A stretch of DNA of 64,000 nucleotides from an uncultured Hyphomicrobiales bacterium. GTDB taxonomy: Bacteria; Pseudomonadota; Alphaproteobacteria; Rhizobiales; Xanthobacteraceae. Under the pieces are notes generated by a model. The model was not told the origin of the DNA. It did not search any database and was given only the letters and a program-made list of their open reading frames with translations. A program made the translations under genes and the position numbers. The stretch is from positions 1-64,000 of the forward strand of contig CAISIV010000018.1 in NCBI GenBank assembly GCA_903885555.1. Direction: 5' to 3'. Shown here piece by piece: positions 15,591-24,558 of this stretch. Every line of letters starts with the position of its first letter. Position 1 is the stretch's first letter.

Positions 15591-16958
15591 TTATAACACC
15601 GCCTCGGCCTGCGCATTCCGCCGGCCGAAAGCCGATTCCATCTCGCGCCGCACTTTGACGGCGGAATCGTTCGGATCATAGACGACGTCCGCCCACTTCA
15701 ACGCCCCGCCCTCGGGGATGTCGTTCTTGAGCTTGACGTTGTGGGCGAGGCCGAGCGGCAGCAGTTCCTGATCGAGCGACACATCGGCCGGCGTCTGCTT
15801 GCCCCAAACGCAGAAGCCGCCCTCGCCGTCCAGCATTTCGCCGGCTTTCAGCGCGCGCTTGGCGGTCGCCACCACGTCGGAGCGGAACCCGGTCGGAGCG
15901 CCGGTCGGCTCATTGCGCAATGCGCAGCTGGCGACCGAGATGCCGAGTTCGAGCCCGATCATGTGGATCGGCCGGTACAGCGCGGCATATTTGCCGCTCT
16001 TGTCCGGCAGCATGGCGTATTCCTTGAAACAGCGGCGGGCATATTCGGTATCGCCCTCGAACACGACATAGGTGCCAAGCGCCAGATGATGCGGCACGTC
16101 CTTGCCGTCACGATAGACCGACGACGTCACTTCCGTGACGCCGGCTTTTTCCAGCGTGCCGCCTTCGCTTTTCGGCTTGCAGACATCGGCCAGTTCGAAA
16201 CGCGTCGCCGGCGGAAACGCCAGACCATCGCTTTGCGGCAGCAGGCCGGTGGCGTTGCACACCGCCGTCATCTCGATGCCGGACTTGGTGCCGTCGACGA
16301 AGGAGTTGAACATCTTCGGATTGATCGACTTGCGGTCGGAGATGTTGAGGTACTTGTCGAGAATGTCCCAGACATTGTCGGGGTTGGACTTGTGATAATG
16401 CGGCTCGTAGCGCGTGCCCTTGCCGGCGCAGTTCACCTTGAAGCCGGCGGCGCGCGCCCTGTCGACGTGTTCGCAGATCAGCGCCGGCTGATCGCCCCAG
16501 GCCAGCGAGTAGACCACGCCGGCGGCCTTGGCGCGGCGCGCCAGCAAAGGTCCGGCCACGGCATCGGCCTCGACATTGACCATGACAATGTGCTTGCCGT
16601 TCTCGATCGCGCGCAAACAGTGATGAATGCCGGCGCCGGGCACGCCGGTCGCTTCGACGATCACCTCGATGCGCGGATCGGCGATCATCGCATCCGCATC
16701 GCTGGTCACGAACGTCGCGCGGCGCTTGTGCGCATCGTCAAGCGAAGAAGCGGCATATAATTCGGCCGGCCAACCCGCACTGTTCAACTGGCGACGCGCC
16801 CGCGCGACATCGAGATCGGCGACCGCCACGACATGCATGCCGGCCGTGAGCCGCGCCTGCGACAAAAACATGGTGCCGAACTTGCCGGCGCCGATCACGC
16901 CGACCGTCACCGGATTGCCGGCGGCCTCGCGCTCGAGCAATTTGGCGTGGAGGTTCAT
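15591..16958 (-). CDS. Homoserine-dehydrogenase-like NAD(P) oxidoreductase with SAF domain
   Basis: A 455-residue protein with an N-terminal Rossmann fold (VGVIGAGKFGTMFLSQA near residues 18-35), a middle catalytic part (VEATGVPGAG, WGDQPALICEHVDRA, GKGTRYEPHYH) and a C-terminal SAF-like domain (RALKAGEMLDGEGGFCVWGK). This layout matches a family annotated as homoserine-dehydrogenase-like or SAF-domain oxidoreductase and usually found beside solute transporters. It probably oxidises a sugar-acid or hydroxy-acid type substrate, which is inference. It is upstream of the orphan binding protein at 14586, and the two likely form one unit. Confidence 0.8.
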   Translation of the reverse strand: MNLHAKLLEREAAGNPVTVGVIGAGKFGTMFLSQARLTAGMHVVAVADLDVARARRQLNSAGWPAELYAASSLDDAHKRRATFVTSDADAMIADPRIEVIVEATGVPGAGIHHCLRAIENGKHIVMVNVEADAVAGPLLARRAKAAGVVYSLAWGDQPALICEHVDRARAAGFKVNCAGKGTRYEPHYHKSNPDNVWDILDKYLNISDRKSINPKMFNSFVDGTKSGIEMTAVCNATGLLPQSDGLAFPPATRFELADVCKPKSEGGTLEKAGVTEVTSSVYRDGKDVPHHLALGTYVVFEGDTEYARRCFKEYAMLPDKSGKYAALYRPIHMIGLELGISVASCALRNEPTGAPTGFRSDVVATAKRALKAGEMLDGEGGFCVWGKQTPADVSLDQELLPLGLAHNVKLKNDIPEGGALKWADVVYDPNDSAVKVRREMESAFGRRNAQAEAVL

Positions 16959-17051
16959 GTGTTCGCTCCCTCGGCTTTTTTATCGTTGAGAAAGCGAAAC
17001 ACAGGCCCGCAAACGGCACAAGCCGCCGGGCCAATCCAGGGAATCAAAAGA

Positions 17052-17570
17052 TTATTGGCAGAACGCGCGGGACACGAAGGTCTCATCGCGGCATTCGCCG
17101 GCGGCGCCGGTGCGGCCCGACAGCAATACTTTCGGCGGGCAAACCTCGGCCGTGGTCATGTCGACGCTCTTGCCGGTTTCAAAACCCTTGGCCTTGCAGA
17201 GCCGCTCGGCCGCGACGACGCAATCGGGCGCGCCGTTCGGCGCATTGACGCATTTTTCATGGCCGGACATCACGCGCGCGGTCGGGATGCGCACGACAGC
17301 GCCGGCGGCATCCTTGGCGGAATTGACGGTGGTCTTGGCGGCGACGCCCGCCTCGTGGCCGAAATTTTCAACCTGCTTGCCGGCGCCCTGGAAGGTTCCG
17401 ACAACATTGCGGTCAAGCCAGTTGGCGATGCCTTCGAAGAAGCCCGGCTCTTCCCTTGGCTTGGCTTCCTGCGCCACCGCCACGGCCGACATCACAAGCG
17501 CAAGCGCGACGAGGCACGCAGCCGTGCCGTGCGCCGCACGATGTTTAACTTGCAAGACCGATGTCCACAT
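17052..17570 (-). CDS. Small secreted Cys-rich protein
   Basis: A 172-residue protein of unknown function. The N-terminal signal segment is ACLVALALVMSAVAVAQ. A Gly/Ala-rich amphipathic region follows (IANWLDRNVVGTFQGAGKQVENFGHEAGVAAKTTVNSAKDAAG would be read as one long helix), then a C-terminal domain with six Cys between about residues 107 and 171. The Cys count suggests three disulfides in the periplasm. The open frame extends upstream to 17903 into the YqaA gene and that part is rejected. AAGGAG lies about 12 bases before ATG 17570. I do not recognise a named family. Confidence 0.7.
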   Translation of the reverse strand: MWTSVLQVKHRAAHGTAACLVALALVMSAVAVAQEAKPREEPGFFEGIANWLDRNVVGTFQGAGKQVENFGHEAGVAAKTTVNSAKDAAGAVVRIPTARVMSGHEKCVNAPNGAPDCVVAAERLCKAKGFETGKSVDMTTAEVCPPKVLLSGRTGAAGECRDETFVSRAFCQ

Positions 17571-17632
17571 TTTGCCGGTGGACTCCTTTGGCTCCGCCCG
17601 ATGGCGGAAACGAGGAAAGCCCGACTCAAACT

Positions 17633-18244
17633 TCAGATCAAGTATACCGCAAGCACGATGCCGATGACGACCACCGCGGCGCCGAGCGTAACCCATAAGC
17701 CGAGCCGCTTCTCGATGATATGACGCGCCTGCTCGCCATAGCGGTGCAGCAGGAACGCCAGCAGGAAAAAGCGGCCGGACCGCGCAATCACCGAAAATAC
17801 AACGAAGAGCAGGAAATTGTAGCCGGCAAACCCCGACGTGATTGTGACTATCTTGTAGGGGATCGGCGTCAGGCCTTTGAGCAGGATGATCCAGGCGCCC
17901 CATTGCGCGTAAGCCGCGCGGAAAACCTCGACCTTGTCGCCGTAGCCATAAAGCTTGATCAGCCAGGCGCCGACCGAGTCATAAAGCAATGCACCGATCG
18001 CATAACCGACGACGCCGCCAGCCACCGACGCCACCGTGCACCAGGCCGCCATGACGTAGGCGCGCTTGGGATAGGCCAGCGCCATCGGGATCAGCATCAC
18101 ATCCGGCGGCACCGGAAAGAACGAGCTCTCGGCAAAGGCAATGGCGCCCATGGTCCACATCGCATGCGGCTTGTGCGCCGCTTCGATGCACCAGTCGTAC
18201 ATACGGCGAAGCCAGGAACGCGGCTCGGAAGCCTGAACTGTCAT
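17633..18244 (-). CDS. YqaA/DedA family membrane protein
   Basis: A 203-residue inner-membrane protein of the SNARE-associated/DedA (YqaA) family. Visible are the conserved AFAESSFFPVPPDVMLIPMALAYP stretch (split helix with FFPVPPD), a Gly-rich helix GGVVGYAIGALLYDSVG, the LLKGLTPIPYKIVTITSGFAGY re-entrant segment with conserved Pro, and a last hydrophobic helix. Relatives take part in lipid carrier recycling or membrane homeostasis. The role here is not shown. It sits 42 bases downstream of the HisE-like gene on the same strand. Confidence 0.87.
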   Translation of the reverse strand: MTVQASEPRSWLRRMYDWCIEAAHKPHAMWTMGAIAFAESSFFPVPPDVMLIPMALAYPKRAYVMAAWCTVASVAGGVVGYAIGALLYDSVGAWLIKLYGYGDKVEVFRAAYAQWGAWIILLKGLTPIPYKIVTITSGFAGYNFLLFVVFSVIARSGRFFLLAFLLHRYGEQARHIIEKRLGLWVTLGAAVVVIGIVLAVYLI

Positions 18245-18287
18245 GAGGTACTCAAATCGGGGAAATGTGGCGGATCAGCGGGTCTCG

Positions 18288-18677
18288 TCAGTGCGACTTG
18301 CGGACGCGCCTGGTTTCCAGTGCGACGACTTTCCGTCGCGGCATGGCTGGCGCCACGCCTTTTGGCACTTTCAGGAGTTTCTCCGCAATGCCGAACATGT
18401 CCTCGCGGCGGCGCATTTCGGCCCAGACGTCCTCGGGGTGGACCCCGGCGTGAACCCAGAGCACCACCAGATTGTAAATGAGGTCGGCGCTTTCCCGGAC
18501 CACGGCCTCGGTCTGGCCGTCCATGGCGTCGATGACGACTTCCACGGCCTCTTCGGCGAGTTTTTTGGCCATTTTGGCCCGGCCGGCGCGCAATAGCCGT
18601 GCGGTCCGCGAGTTCGCCGGGTCTGTGTCCCTAACGGCGATCACGGCCTTATGGAGCCGGGAAATCGAATCAGCCAT
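18288..18677 (-). CDS. HisE-like phosphoribosyl-ATP pyrophosphohydrolase
   Basis: A 129-residue all-alpha pyrophosphohydrolase of the HisE/MazG superfamily. The metal-binding helix pair is seen in KKLAEEAVEVVIDAM and ESADLIYNLVVLW, holding the E-x-x-E and E-x-x-D acids. The C-terminal 30 residues are basic (MPRRKVVALETRRVRKSH) and extend past typical HisE (about 105). No other his gene is nearby, so it may be a second copy or act on a different nucleotide. Confidence 0.85.
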   Translation of the reverse strand: MADSISRLHKAVIAVRDTDPANSRTARLLRAGRAKMAKKLAEEAVEVVIDAMDGQTEAVVRESADLIYNLVVLWVHAGVHPEDVWAEMRRREDMFGIAEKLLKVPKGVAPAMPRRKVVALETRRVRKSH

Positions 18678-18781
18678 TCGGTCACCATACCCGATCCGTC
18701 CCTAGAACCGGTTAACGCGGCGCCGCCGGAAAGGCTATTTCCAGCGGCGTCCTTATTGTCGGCCGATCCGAAGCAGCTGCT

Positions 18782-19144
18782 TTAGCGATGGTGGTGCAAC
18801 CCGTCACCGTGGAAGCCCCGGCCACTGCCGCCGTGGTAGCCGCCATGATACCCGCCGCGGTAACCGCCCCGGTAGCCGGGGCCGCCGCCATAGTAATATC
18901 CGTCATCGTATCGGTTGGACGCGGCGGCAACCGCGATACCACCGGCGATGAGGCCGAACATTGCCAGCGCGGCAGCGTTGTTGCCGCGATAGTGACGGCG
19001 GCGGGCGCTCAGATCGACGCCGCTCGCGTTCGTTACTTTTGGCGTGTTCTGCGGCGCGGCTTGCGCCGGCGCGAGACTGAACGAAGTCAGCGTCACTGCA
19101 GTGGCGAGCGCCACAGCAAGGGAACTCCGGAATTTGCTACGCAT
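18782..19144 (-). CDS. Gly/Tyr/His-rich secreted protein
   Basis: A 120-residue exported protein of unknown function. A signal peptide (SSLAVALATAVTLTSFSLAPAQA) is followed by a short polar part, a hydrophobic helix (AALAMFGLIAGGIAVAAA), and a low-complexity tail of GYRGG/GYHGG repeats that ends HHHR. The start at 19144 is well supported by TGGAGGATCACA before ATG. Relatives with RcnB-like or Gly-rich tails are common in rhizobia. Metal or surface binding by the His-rich tail is only a guess. Confidence 0.72.
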   Translation of the reverse strand: MRSKFRSSLAVALATAVTLTSFSLAPAQAAPQNTPKVTNASGVDLSARRRHYRGNNAAALAMFGLIAGGIAVAAASNRYDDGYYYGGGPGYRGGYRGGYHGGYHGGSGRGFHGDGLHHHR

Positions 19145-19436
19145 TGTGATCCTCCAAAATGAGACGTCGTTGGACGTTTGATCATTCAACGCACCGGCAT
19201 GGGTGTTCCTGTGCATCATCACGGCGACGTGACACGCGTCGCAATGTGACATTTCCGCGGCGCAGGATGGACAATATGTCGCGCGTCTCAGGAGCGGTTC
19301 GCGCGCCACAAGCCGATATCTTGCTCTTTGCTGCGGCATGATCTTTGCTGAGTGATCTTAGCTGAGTGAGACTGGATTTAAGCCATGCCCAAAGCCGCGT
19401 CGCCGGGTGCCGGGCCACCACCATAGAGGGATCAGG

Positions 19437-20477
19437 ATGATGAGCGTTCGTAACGCCGGCCGGGCAATGGCCCGACTTTTTGCCGGACTGATGATGGTAT
19501 CTGCGGCCCAATCCTCGGCCTTTGCCGCCGATACCAGCATCAAGTTCAGCCTCGATTTCAAATTCGAAGGGCCGTCGGCGCCGTTCGTGGTGCCGCTCGA
19601 CAAGGGCTACTACAAGGCCGAAGGCCTCGACGTCACGATCGACTCGGCCGCGGGCTCGGTGGAACCGATCAACCGCGTCGCCGCCGGCACTTACGATATG
19701 GGTTTTGCCGACGTCAATTCGCTGATGAAGTTCCGCGACGCCAACCCGGCCATGCCGATCAAGGCGGTCTTCATGGTCTACAACCGTCCGCCTTTCGCCA
19801 TCGTCGGGCGCAAGAGCCGCGGCGTTTCCACGCCGAAAGACCTTGAAGGCAAGAAGCTCGGCGCGCCCGCGCCCGACGGCGCCTACGCGCAATGGCCGAT
19901 CTTCGTCGAAGCCAACAAGATCGACGCCTCCAAGGTAACGATCGAGAACGTCGGTTTCCCGGTGCGCGAGCCGATGCTGGCCGCCGGGCAAGTCGACGCC
20001 ATCACCGGCTTCTCGTTCTCGTCCTTCATCAACCTGAAGGACAAAGGCGTGGCGGTTGACGACATCACCGTGCTGCTGATGGCCGACTACGGCGTCAATC
20101 TCTACGGCAACGCGGTGATCGTGAATCCGAAATTCGCCGCCGAGCATCCCGAGGCGGTGAAGGGCTTCCTGCGCGCTTTCACCAAAGGCCTCAAGGAAAC
20201 CGTGAAGTCGCCCGACACCGCGGTCGACTCCGTGCTCAAGCGCAACGATATCGCCAAGAAGGCGACTGAACTCGAGCGGCTGAACATGGCGCTACGCGAT
20301 AACGTCGTCACCGCCGAAGTCAAAGTCAACGGCTACGGCGGCATCGACACGGCGCGCTTCGCCAAAGCCATCGAGCAGATCGGCCTGACATATAAGTGGA
20401 AGGCCACGCCGCCGAAGCCTGACGACATCTTCGACGCGTCATTCCTGCCGAGCATCGCCGAACGCAAGTTCAACTAG
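19437..20477 (+). CDS. NitT/TauT-type ABC transporter, solute-binding protein
   Basis: A 346-residue periplasmic binding protein with a signal peptide ending at AFAADT and the NMT1/THI5-like pattern (PFVVPLDKGYYKAEGLDVTIDSA, RVAAGTYDMGFADVNSLMKF). GAGGG lies six bases before ATG 19437; the next ATG at 19440 is equally plausible. It heads an operon with the ATPase (20497) and permease (21279). Ligands of such systems include thiamine precursors, sulfonates, nitrate and aromatic acids; the sequence does not tell which. Confidence 0.9.
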   Translation: MMSVRNAGRAMARLFAGLMMVSAAQSSAFAADTSIKFSLDFKFEGPSAPFVVPLDKGYYKAEGLDVTIDSAAGSVEPINRVAAGTYDMGFADVNSLMKFRDANPAMPIKAVFMVYNRPPFAIVGRKSRGVSTPKDLEGKKLGAPAPDGAYAQWPIFVEANKIDASKVTIENVGFPVREPMLAAGQVDAITGFSFSSFINLKDKGVAVDDITVLLMADYGVNLYGNAVIVNPKFAAEHPEAVKGFLRAFTKGLKETVKSPDTAVDSVLKRNDIAKKATELERLNMALRDNVVTAEVKVNGYGGIDTARFAKAIEQIGLTYKWKATPPKPDDIFDASFLPSIAERKFN

Positions 20478-20496
20478 CTTGGTGCAAGATAATTAA

Positions 20497-21282
20497 ATGA
20501 GCGCCTTCGTCTCGCTCGACAACGTCAGCCACGCCTACGGCGGCGAGGTTGGCGGCACCCTCGCCATCGAAGGACTTTCGCTGGCGATCGACGAAGGCGA
20601 ATTCGTCGCCGTGGTCGGCCCTTCGGGCTGCGGCAAATCCACTCTGATGAAGCTCGCCACCGGCCTGCAATTCCCCTTCAAGGGCGAAGTGCAGGTCGCC
20701 GGCGAGAAGGTCACCAAGCCGGTCAAGATTGCCGGCATGGCGTTCCAGGCGCCAACTTTGCTGCCGTGGCGCACGACCCTGGAAAATCTGCTGCTGCCGC
20801 TGGAAATTGTGCAACCGCATCGCCGCGAGATACGATGGCGGCGCGGTGAATATGCCGCGCGCGCCAAAAACCTTCTCACCTCGGTGGGCTTGCGCGACCA
20901 GGGCGACAAATACCCCTGGGAACTGTCAGGCGGCATGCAGCAGCGCACGTCGTTGTGCCGCGCGCTGATCCACGAGCCGCAACTTTTGATGCTGGACGAG
21001 CCGTTCGGCGCGCTCGATGCCTTCACTCGCGAGGAACTGTGGTGCGTCATCCGCGATCTCCATGCGGCGCGCAAGATCACCGTCATCCTCGTCACCCACG
21101 ATCTGCGCGAAGCGGTGTTTCTCGCCGACCGCGTCTTCGTGATGTCGTCGCGGCCGGGCCGCATCGTCGCCGAGCGGCGCATTGACTTGCCGCGGCCACG
21201 CGATCTGGAAGTGACGTTCACGCAAGGCTTTCAGGACATCGTGCATGAATTGCGCAGCCACATCGTGAAGGCGCGGCAATGA
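20497..21282 (+). CDS. NitT/TauT-type ABC transporter, ATP-binding protein
   Basis: A 261-residue cytosolic ATPase. Walker A is GPSGCGKST, the Q-loop lies in AFQAPTLLPW, the ABC signature is LSGGMQQR and Walker B is LLMLDEPFGALD, followed by an H-loop in VTHD. The PTLLPW element after the Q-loop is typical of SsuB/TauB-like proteins. It follows the binding-protein gene by 19 bases and overlaps the permease start by four bases (ATGA), so the two are translationally coupled. Confidence 0.95.
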   Translation: MSAFVSLDNVSHAYGGEVGGTLAIEGLSLAIDEGEFVAVVGPSGCGKSTLMKLATGLQFPFKGEVQVAGEKVTKPVKIAGMAFQAPTLLPWRTTLENLLLPLEIVQPHRREIRWRRGEYAARAKNLLTSVGLRDQGDKYPWELSGGMQQRTSLCRALIHEPQLLMLDEPFGALDAFTREELWCVIRDLHAARKITVILVTHDLREAVFLADRVFVMSSRPGRIVAERRIDLPRPRDLEVTFTQGFQDIVHELRSHIVKARQ

Positions 21283-22052
21283 CGCGGACCGCGCTCATCA
21301 TCAAGTTGTCGCCCTGGCTGTTCACCATCGCCCTGCTGGTAGTGTGGGAAGCGTCCTGCCGCATCTTCAAGATCCCGACATTCTTCCTGCCGCCGCCGAC
21401 CGCGATTGCGCAGGCCTTTGTCGATTATTCCGGCCCGCTGACGCGCAATTCATGGATCACGCTGGAAACCACGTTGATCGGATTCGCGCTGGCCGTTGGC
21501 TTCGGCATGCTGCTCGGACTTCTGGTCGGCTGGTCGCGCACGATCTATGCGGGCCTTTATCCTTTGATGATCGGCTTCAACGCGATTCCGAAAGTGGCGC
21601 TGGTGCCGATTCTGGTGCTGTGGTTCGGCATCGGATTCGTTCCGGCGGTACTCACCGCGTTCCTGATCTCGTTTTTTCCCATTGTCGTGAACGTCGCGAC
21701 GGGCCTCGCCACCATCGAGCCCGAACTTGAAGACGTGCTGAAGGCGCTGGGCGCGAGCAAGCTCGACATCATGCGCAAGGTCGGCATCCCGCGTACGCTG
21801 CCGTATTTCTTCGGCTCGCTGAAAGTGGCGATCACGCTCGCTTTCGTCGGCTCGGTCATCTCGGAAAGCGTGGCGTCCAACAACGGCATCGGCAATCTGA
21901 TGCTGCAGGCGCAGGCGCAATTCCAGGTGCCATTGATTTTCGCTGGACTCGTCGTGCTGGCGATCGAAGGCATCGCCATGTACGCGGCGATGGCGATCCT
22001 GGAACGGCGGATGACAGGCTGGGCCCAGCGCTCGGGCTTCGCGCAAACCTGA
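21279..22052 (+). CDS. NitT/TauT-type ABC transporter, permease
   Basis: A 257-residue SsuC/TauC-like permease with about six hydrophobic helices. The cytoplasmic coupling (EAA) loop is seen in EDVLKALGASKLDIMRKVGIPRTLPYF. The FFLPPPTAIAQAF opening is typical of the family. It is the last gene of the transporter operon and converges on the LysR gene, 16 bases away. Confidence 0.93.
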   Translation: MTRTALIIKLSPWLFTIALLVVWEASCRIFKIPTFFLPPPTAIAQAFVDYSGPLTRNSWITLETTLIGFALAVGFGMLLGLLVGWSRTIYAGLYPLMIGFNAIPKVALVPILVLWFGIGFVPAVLTAFLISFFPIVVNVATGLATIEPELEDVLKALGASKLDIMRKVGIPRTLPYFFGSLKVAITLAFVGSVISESVASNNGIGNLMLQAQAQFQVPLIFAGLVVLAIEGIAMYAAMAILERRMTGWAQRSGFAQT

Positions 22053-22068
22053 TTGCCAGAGCCTTAAG

Positions 22069-23016
22069 TTAAGCGGCCGAATTCTTGGCGCGCGCCATTT
22101 CGAGCACCGCAGCGTCGGAGTCCGCCTTGGCCGTATCACCGTCCGGGCGCAGCTCATGCCAGATCATGTCGGCCAGCTGTTCCAGCACTTCCCTGTCAGC
22201 GCCCTCGCGGATGTAGATGCCGCAGAAGAAGCTGTCCAATTTCGGCAGCGGCGTGGCATCCCACACCAGGTTTCCACCGCTCAAGCCCAGCAAGCCAAAC
22301 TGGTCGACGCGCCGGCGCGCCAGCGCCATCACACCCAGTCCGGCCGACACGGCGCCGGACAGGCTCAACAGGCTCGGGCCGTAGAACACATCTTCCCATT
22401 CAAGCCCGACACTCTTGAGCGCCGTAATTGCCAAATTCCGGTTCAGACTTTTCTCGCCATATGACACCAGCGGGATGGGCTTGCCGGTATCGATCTTGGT
22501 GTTTTCACCGCGAACCCAGACGACGTCCTCTTCCCAGTAATGTCTTGCGTCGACCGGCCGCATCGCCGACAGGCTCACGACCAGATCGATATCGCCCTGG
22601 CGCAATTCGCGAATGAGCGGATCGTAGACCCCCATACGGACATTGAATTTGACTCCGGGCCACCGGCTGCGGAACCGCGCGAGCGTGCGGGACAGGATGG
22701 TCGCGACAAAATCGCCGGGCGCGCCGATGCGGATCAAATGTTCGGCGGCGCGGCCGGGCCCGCCGATTTCCATGATCTGATCGTTGATCGACAACAAGCG
22801 ACGCGCGTAGCTGACAGTCATCTCGCCGTGCGGCGTAAGACTGATGCCCTGCGCGCTGCGGTCGAAAATTTCCTTGCCGAGCAGATATTGCAGCCGCTTG
22901 ATCTGCGCGCTCACGGCCGGCTGGGTAATGCCGAGCGATGCAGCGGCTTTAGTAAAACTCCGCAAATCGACGACAGCAACGAGCGTCCGCAACAGGTCCG
23001 TTGGAATATTGATCAT
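22069..23016 (-). CDS. LysR family transcriptional regulator
   Basis: A 315-residue regulator. The N-terminal winged helix-turn-helix is LLRTLVAVVDLRSFTKAAASLGITQPAVSAQIKRLQ (residues about 8-45), followed by the linker helix and a periplasmic-binding-like effector domain with VRMGVYDPLIREL and a run of DLVVSL. It converges on the ABC operon and lies downstream of the thiolase gene on the same strand. Its target cannot be fixed from position, as it is not divergent from either neighbour. Confidence 0.92.
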   Translation of the reverse strand: MINIPTDLLRTLVAVVDLRSFTKAAASLGITQPAVSAQIKRLQYLLGKEIFDRSAQGISLTPHGEMTVSYARRLLSINDQIMEIGGPGRAAEHLIRIGAPGDFVATILSRTLARFRSRWPGVKFNVRMGVYDPLIRELRQGDIDLVVSLSAMRPVDARHYWEEDVVWVRGENTKIDTGKPIPLVSYGEKSLNRNLAITALKSVGLEWEDVFYGPSLLSLSGAVSAGLGVMALARRRVDQFGLLGLSGGNLVWDATPLPKLDSFFCGIYIREGADREVLEQLADMIWHELRPDGDTAKADSDAAVLEMARAKNSAA

Positions 23017-23191
23017 GCTGTCGATCGCCCCCCCGGGCCGTCATCCAAAGTCGTTTGTGTGCCAACTATATTGTCAACACCGCACAACTGTAACACTTCC
23101 GTCGTCGCGATCAATTTTATGATGGCGGTGCACTGGTGTTGCGGGTTCCACGAGCTGCGGCGCCGAATATCAGAAAACACTGTAAAACTAG

Positions 23192-24358
23192 CTATTTAAT
23201 GCGCTCCAGGATGCTGACGTAGTTTGCAACTGAAGTTCCGCCCATGTTAAAAATACCACCCAGCCGTGCATTCTTGATTTGCAACTCACCGGCAGAATCT
23301 GTGAGTTGCATGGCGGTCAGTGCATGCATCGACACGCCGGTCGCCCCGATGGGATGTCCTTTGGCCTTCAAACCGCCGGACGGATTGACCGGCAACTTGC
23401 CGTCTTTCTGCGTCCAGCCTTCCTTGATGGCGCGCGCGCCCTGCCCTTCGGCGGTCAGTCCCATCGCTTCATATTCGATGAGTTCCGCGACCGTGAAGCA
23501 GTCGTGCGTCTCGACGAAGGACAAATCGTTCAGCGCCAGGCCCGAGCGTGCAAGCGCCCGTTTCCACGCCACCGCACAACCTTCGAACTTCAGAATGTCG
23601 CGCTTCGACATCGGCAGGAAATCCTGCACATGTTCGGCGGCGCGGAAGGCGACCGCCTTTTTGAACTGCAGCGCGGTCTCGACATCGGCCAGCACGATCG
23701 CGGCTGCGCCGTCGGACACCAGCGAGCAATCGGTGCGCTTTAGCGGGCCCGCCACGAAGGGGTTTTTCTCGCTCTCGGTGCGGCAGAAATCGAAACCCAG
23801 ATCTTTGCGCATCTGCGCATAAGGATTGCCGACGCCGTTTTTGTGGTTCTTGGCCGCGATCATGGCCAAAGCATCGGACTGGTCGCCCCATTTCTGGAAA
23901 TACAGGCCGGCGATCTTGCCGAAAATCCCGGCGAAGCCGCCCTCGATATCCGCTTCCTCGCGAACGTAAGAGGCCTTGAGCAGATTTTCGCCGATCTGCG
24001 GGCCGGGCGTCGTCGTCATCTGTTCCACGCCGACGGCCAGAACGATGCGCGCCGCGCGCGCTTCGATCGCCCGGATGCCCTGATGGACCGCCGCCGAACC
24101 GGTCGCACAGGCGTTCTCGACGCGGGTCGCGCGCTTGAAGCGCAGATCGGGCGAGGCCTGCAGCATCAGCGAGGCGGTGAAATCCTGCGCCGAAAAGCCC
24201 GCATTGAAGTGACCGAGTACGATTTCGTCGACGTCCTTGGCCTCCAGACCCGCGTCGGCCAAAGCCTCGCCGGCAACGCGCACGATCAGGCTTTCGACGG
24301 TCTCGCCATTAAGCTTACCGAAGGGGGTGTGGGCCCAACCGACAATGGCTGCGGTCAT
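23192..24358 (-). CDS. Thiolase family protein (acetyl-CoA acetyltransferase-like, SCP2 type)
   Basis: A 388-residue thiolase-superfamily enzyme. The nucleophilic Cys lies in RVENACATGSAAVHQG (near residue 86), the His/Asp part is ETHDCFTVAE, and the second catalytic segment is GGLKAKGHPIGATG. The short VENACATGS form and the lack of a classic C-terminal CxG motif point to the SCP-x/acyltransferase-type subgroup, often used in degradation of branched acids, aromatics or steroid side chains. GGGAG precedes ATG 24358. A palindrome in the divergent region with the DD-carboxypeptidase may be an operator. Confidence 0.88.
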   Translation of the reverse strand: MTAAIVGWAHTPFGKLNGETVESLIVRVAGEALADAGLEAKDVDEIVLGHFNAGFSAQDFTASLMLQASPDLRFKRATRVENACATGSAAVHQGIRAIEARAARIVLAVGVEQMTTTPGPQIGENLLKASYVREEADIEGGFAGIFGKIAGLYFQKWGDQSDALAMIAAKNHKNGVGNPYAQMRKDLGFDFCRTESEKNPFVAGPLKRTDCSLVSDGAAAIVLADVETALQFKKAVAFRAAEHVQDFLPMSKRDILKFEGCAVAWKRALARSGLALNDLSFVETHDCFTVAELIEYEAMGLTAEGQGARAIKEGWTQKDGKLPVNPSGGLKAKGHPIGATGVSMHALTAMQLTDSAGELQIKNARLGGIFNMGGTSVANYVSILERIK

Positions 24359-24419
24359 CGATGTCTCCCAGGAAGGCGTTGCTGCCGAACTTTGGTCGTA
24401 TTGGTCGGCGATGGATTTG

Positions 24420-24442
24420 GGTGAATCACCTTGTGAGTCACC
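24420..24442. promoter_or_regulatory. Possible operator: GGTGAATCACC palindrome with repeated half-site
   Basis: In the 200-base divergent gap between the thiolase and DD-carboxypeptidase genes, an 11-base perfect palindrome GGTGA-A-TCACC is followed two bases later by GTGAGTCACC, which repeats the TCACC half. This spacing is compatible with a dimeric repressor site. No regulator is assigned. Confidence 0.25.
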
Positions 24443-24558
24443 ATAAAATAAGCCGGGACTTTGCCTCCCGGTGCTGGCTTAGATACCCTAGCATCACGGC
24501 CGATGGAACTCACCTTGTCTGTTCTTTGGCGCAAACCACCTGACCGGACCTTAGTGAT

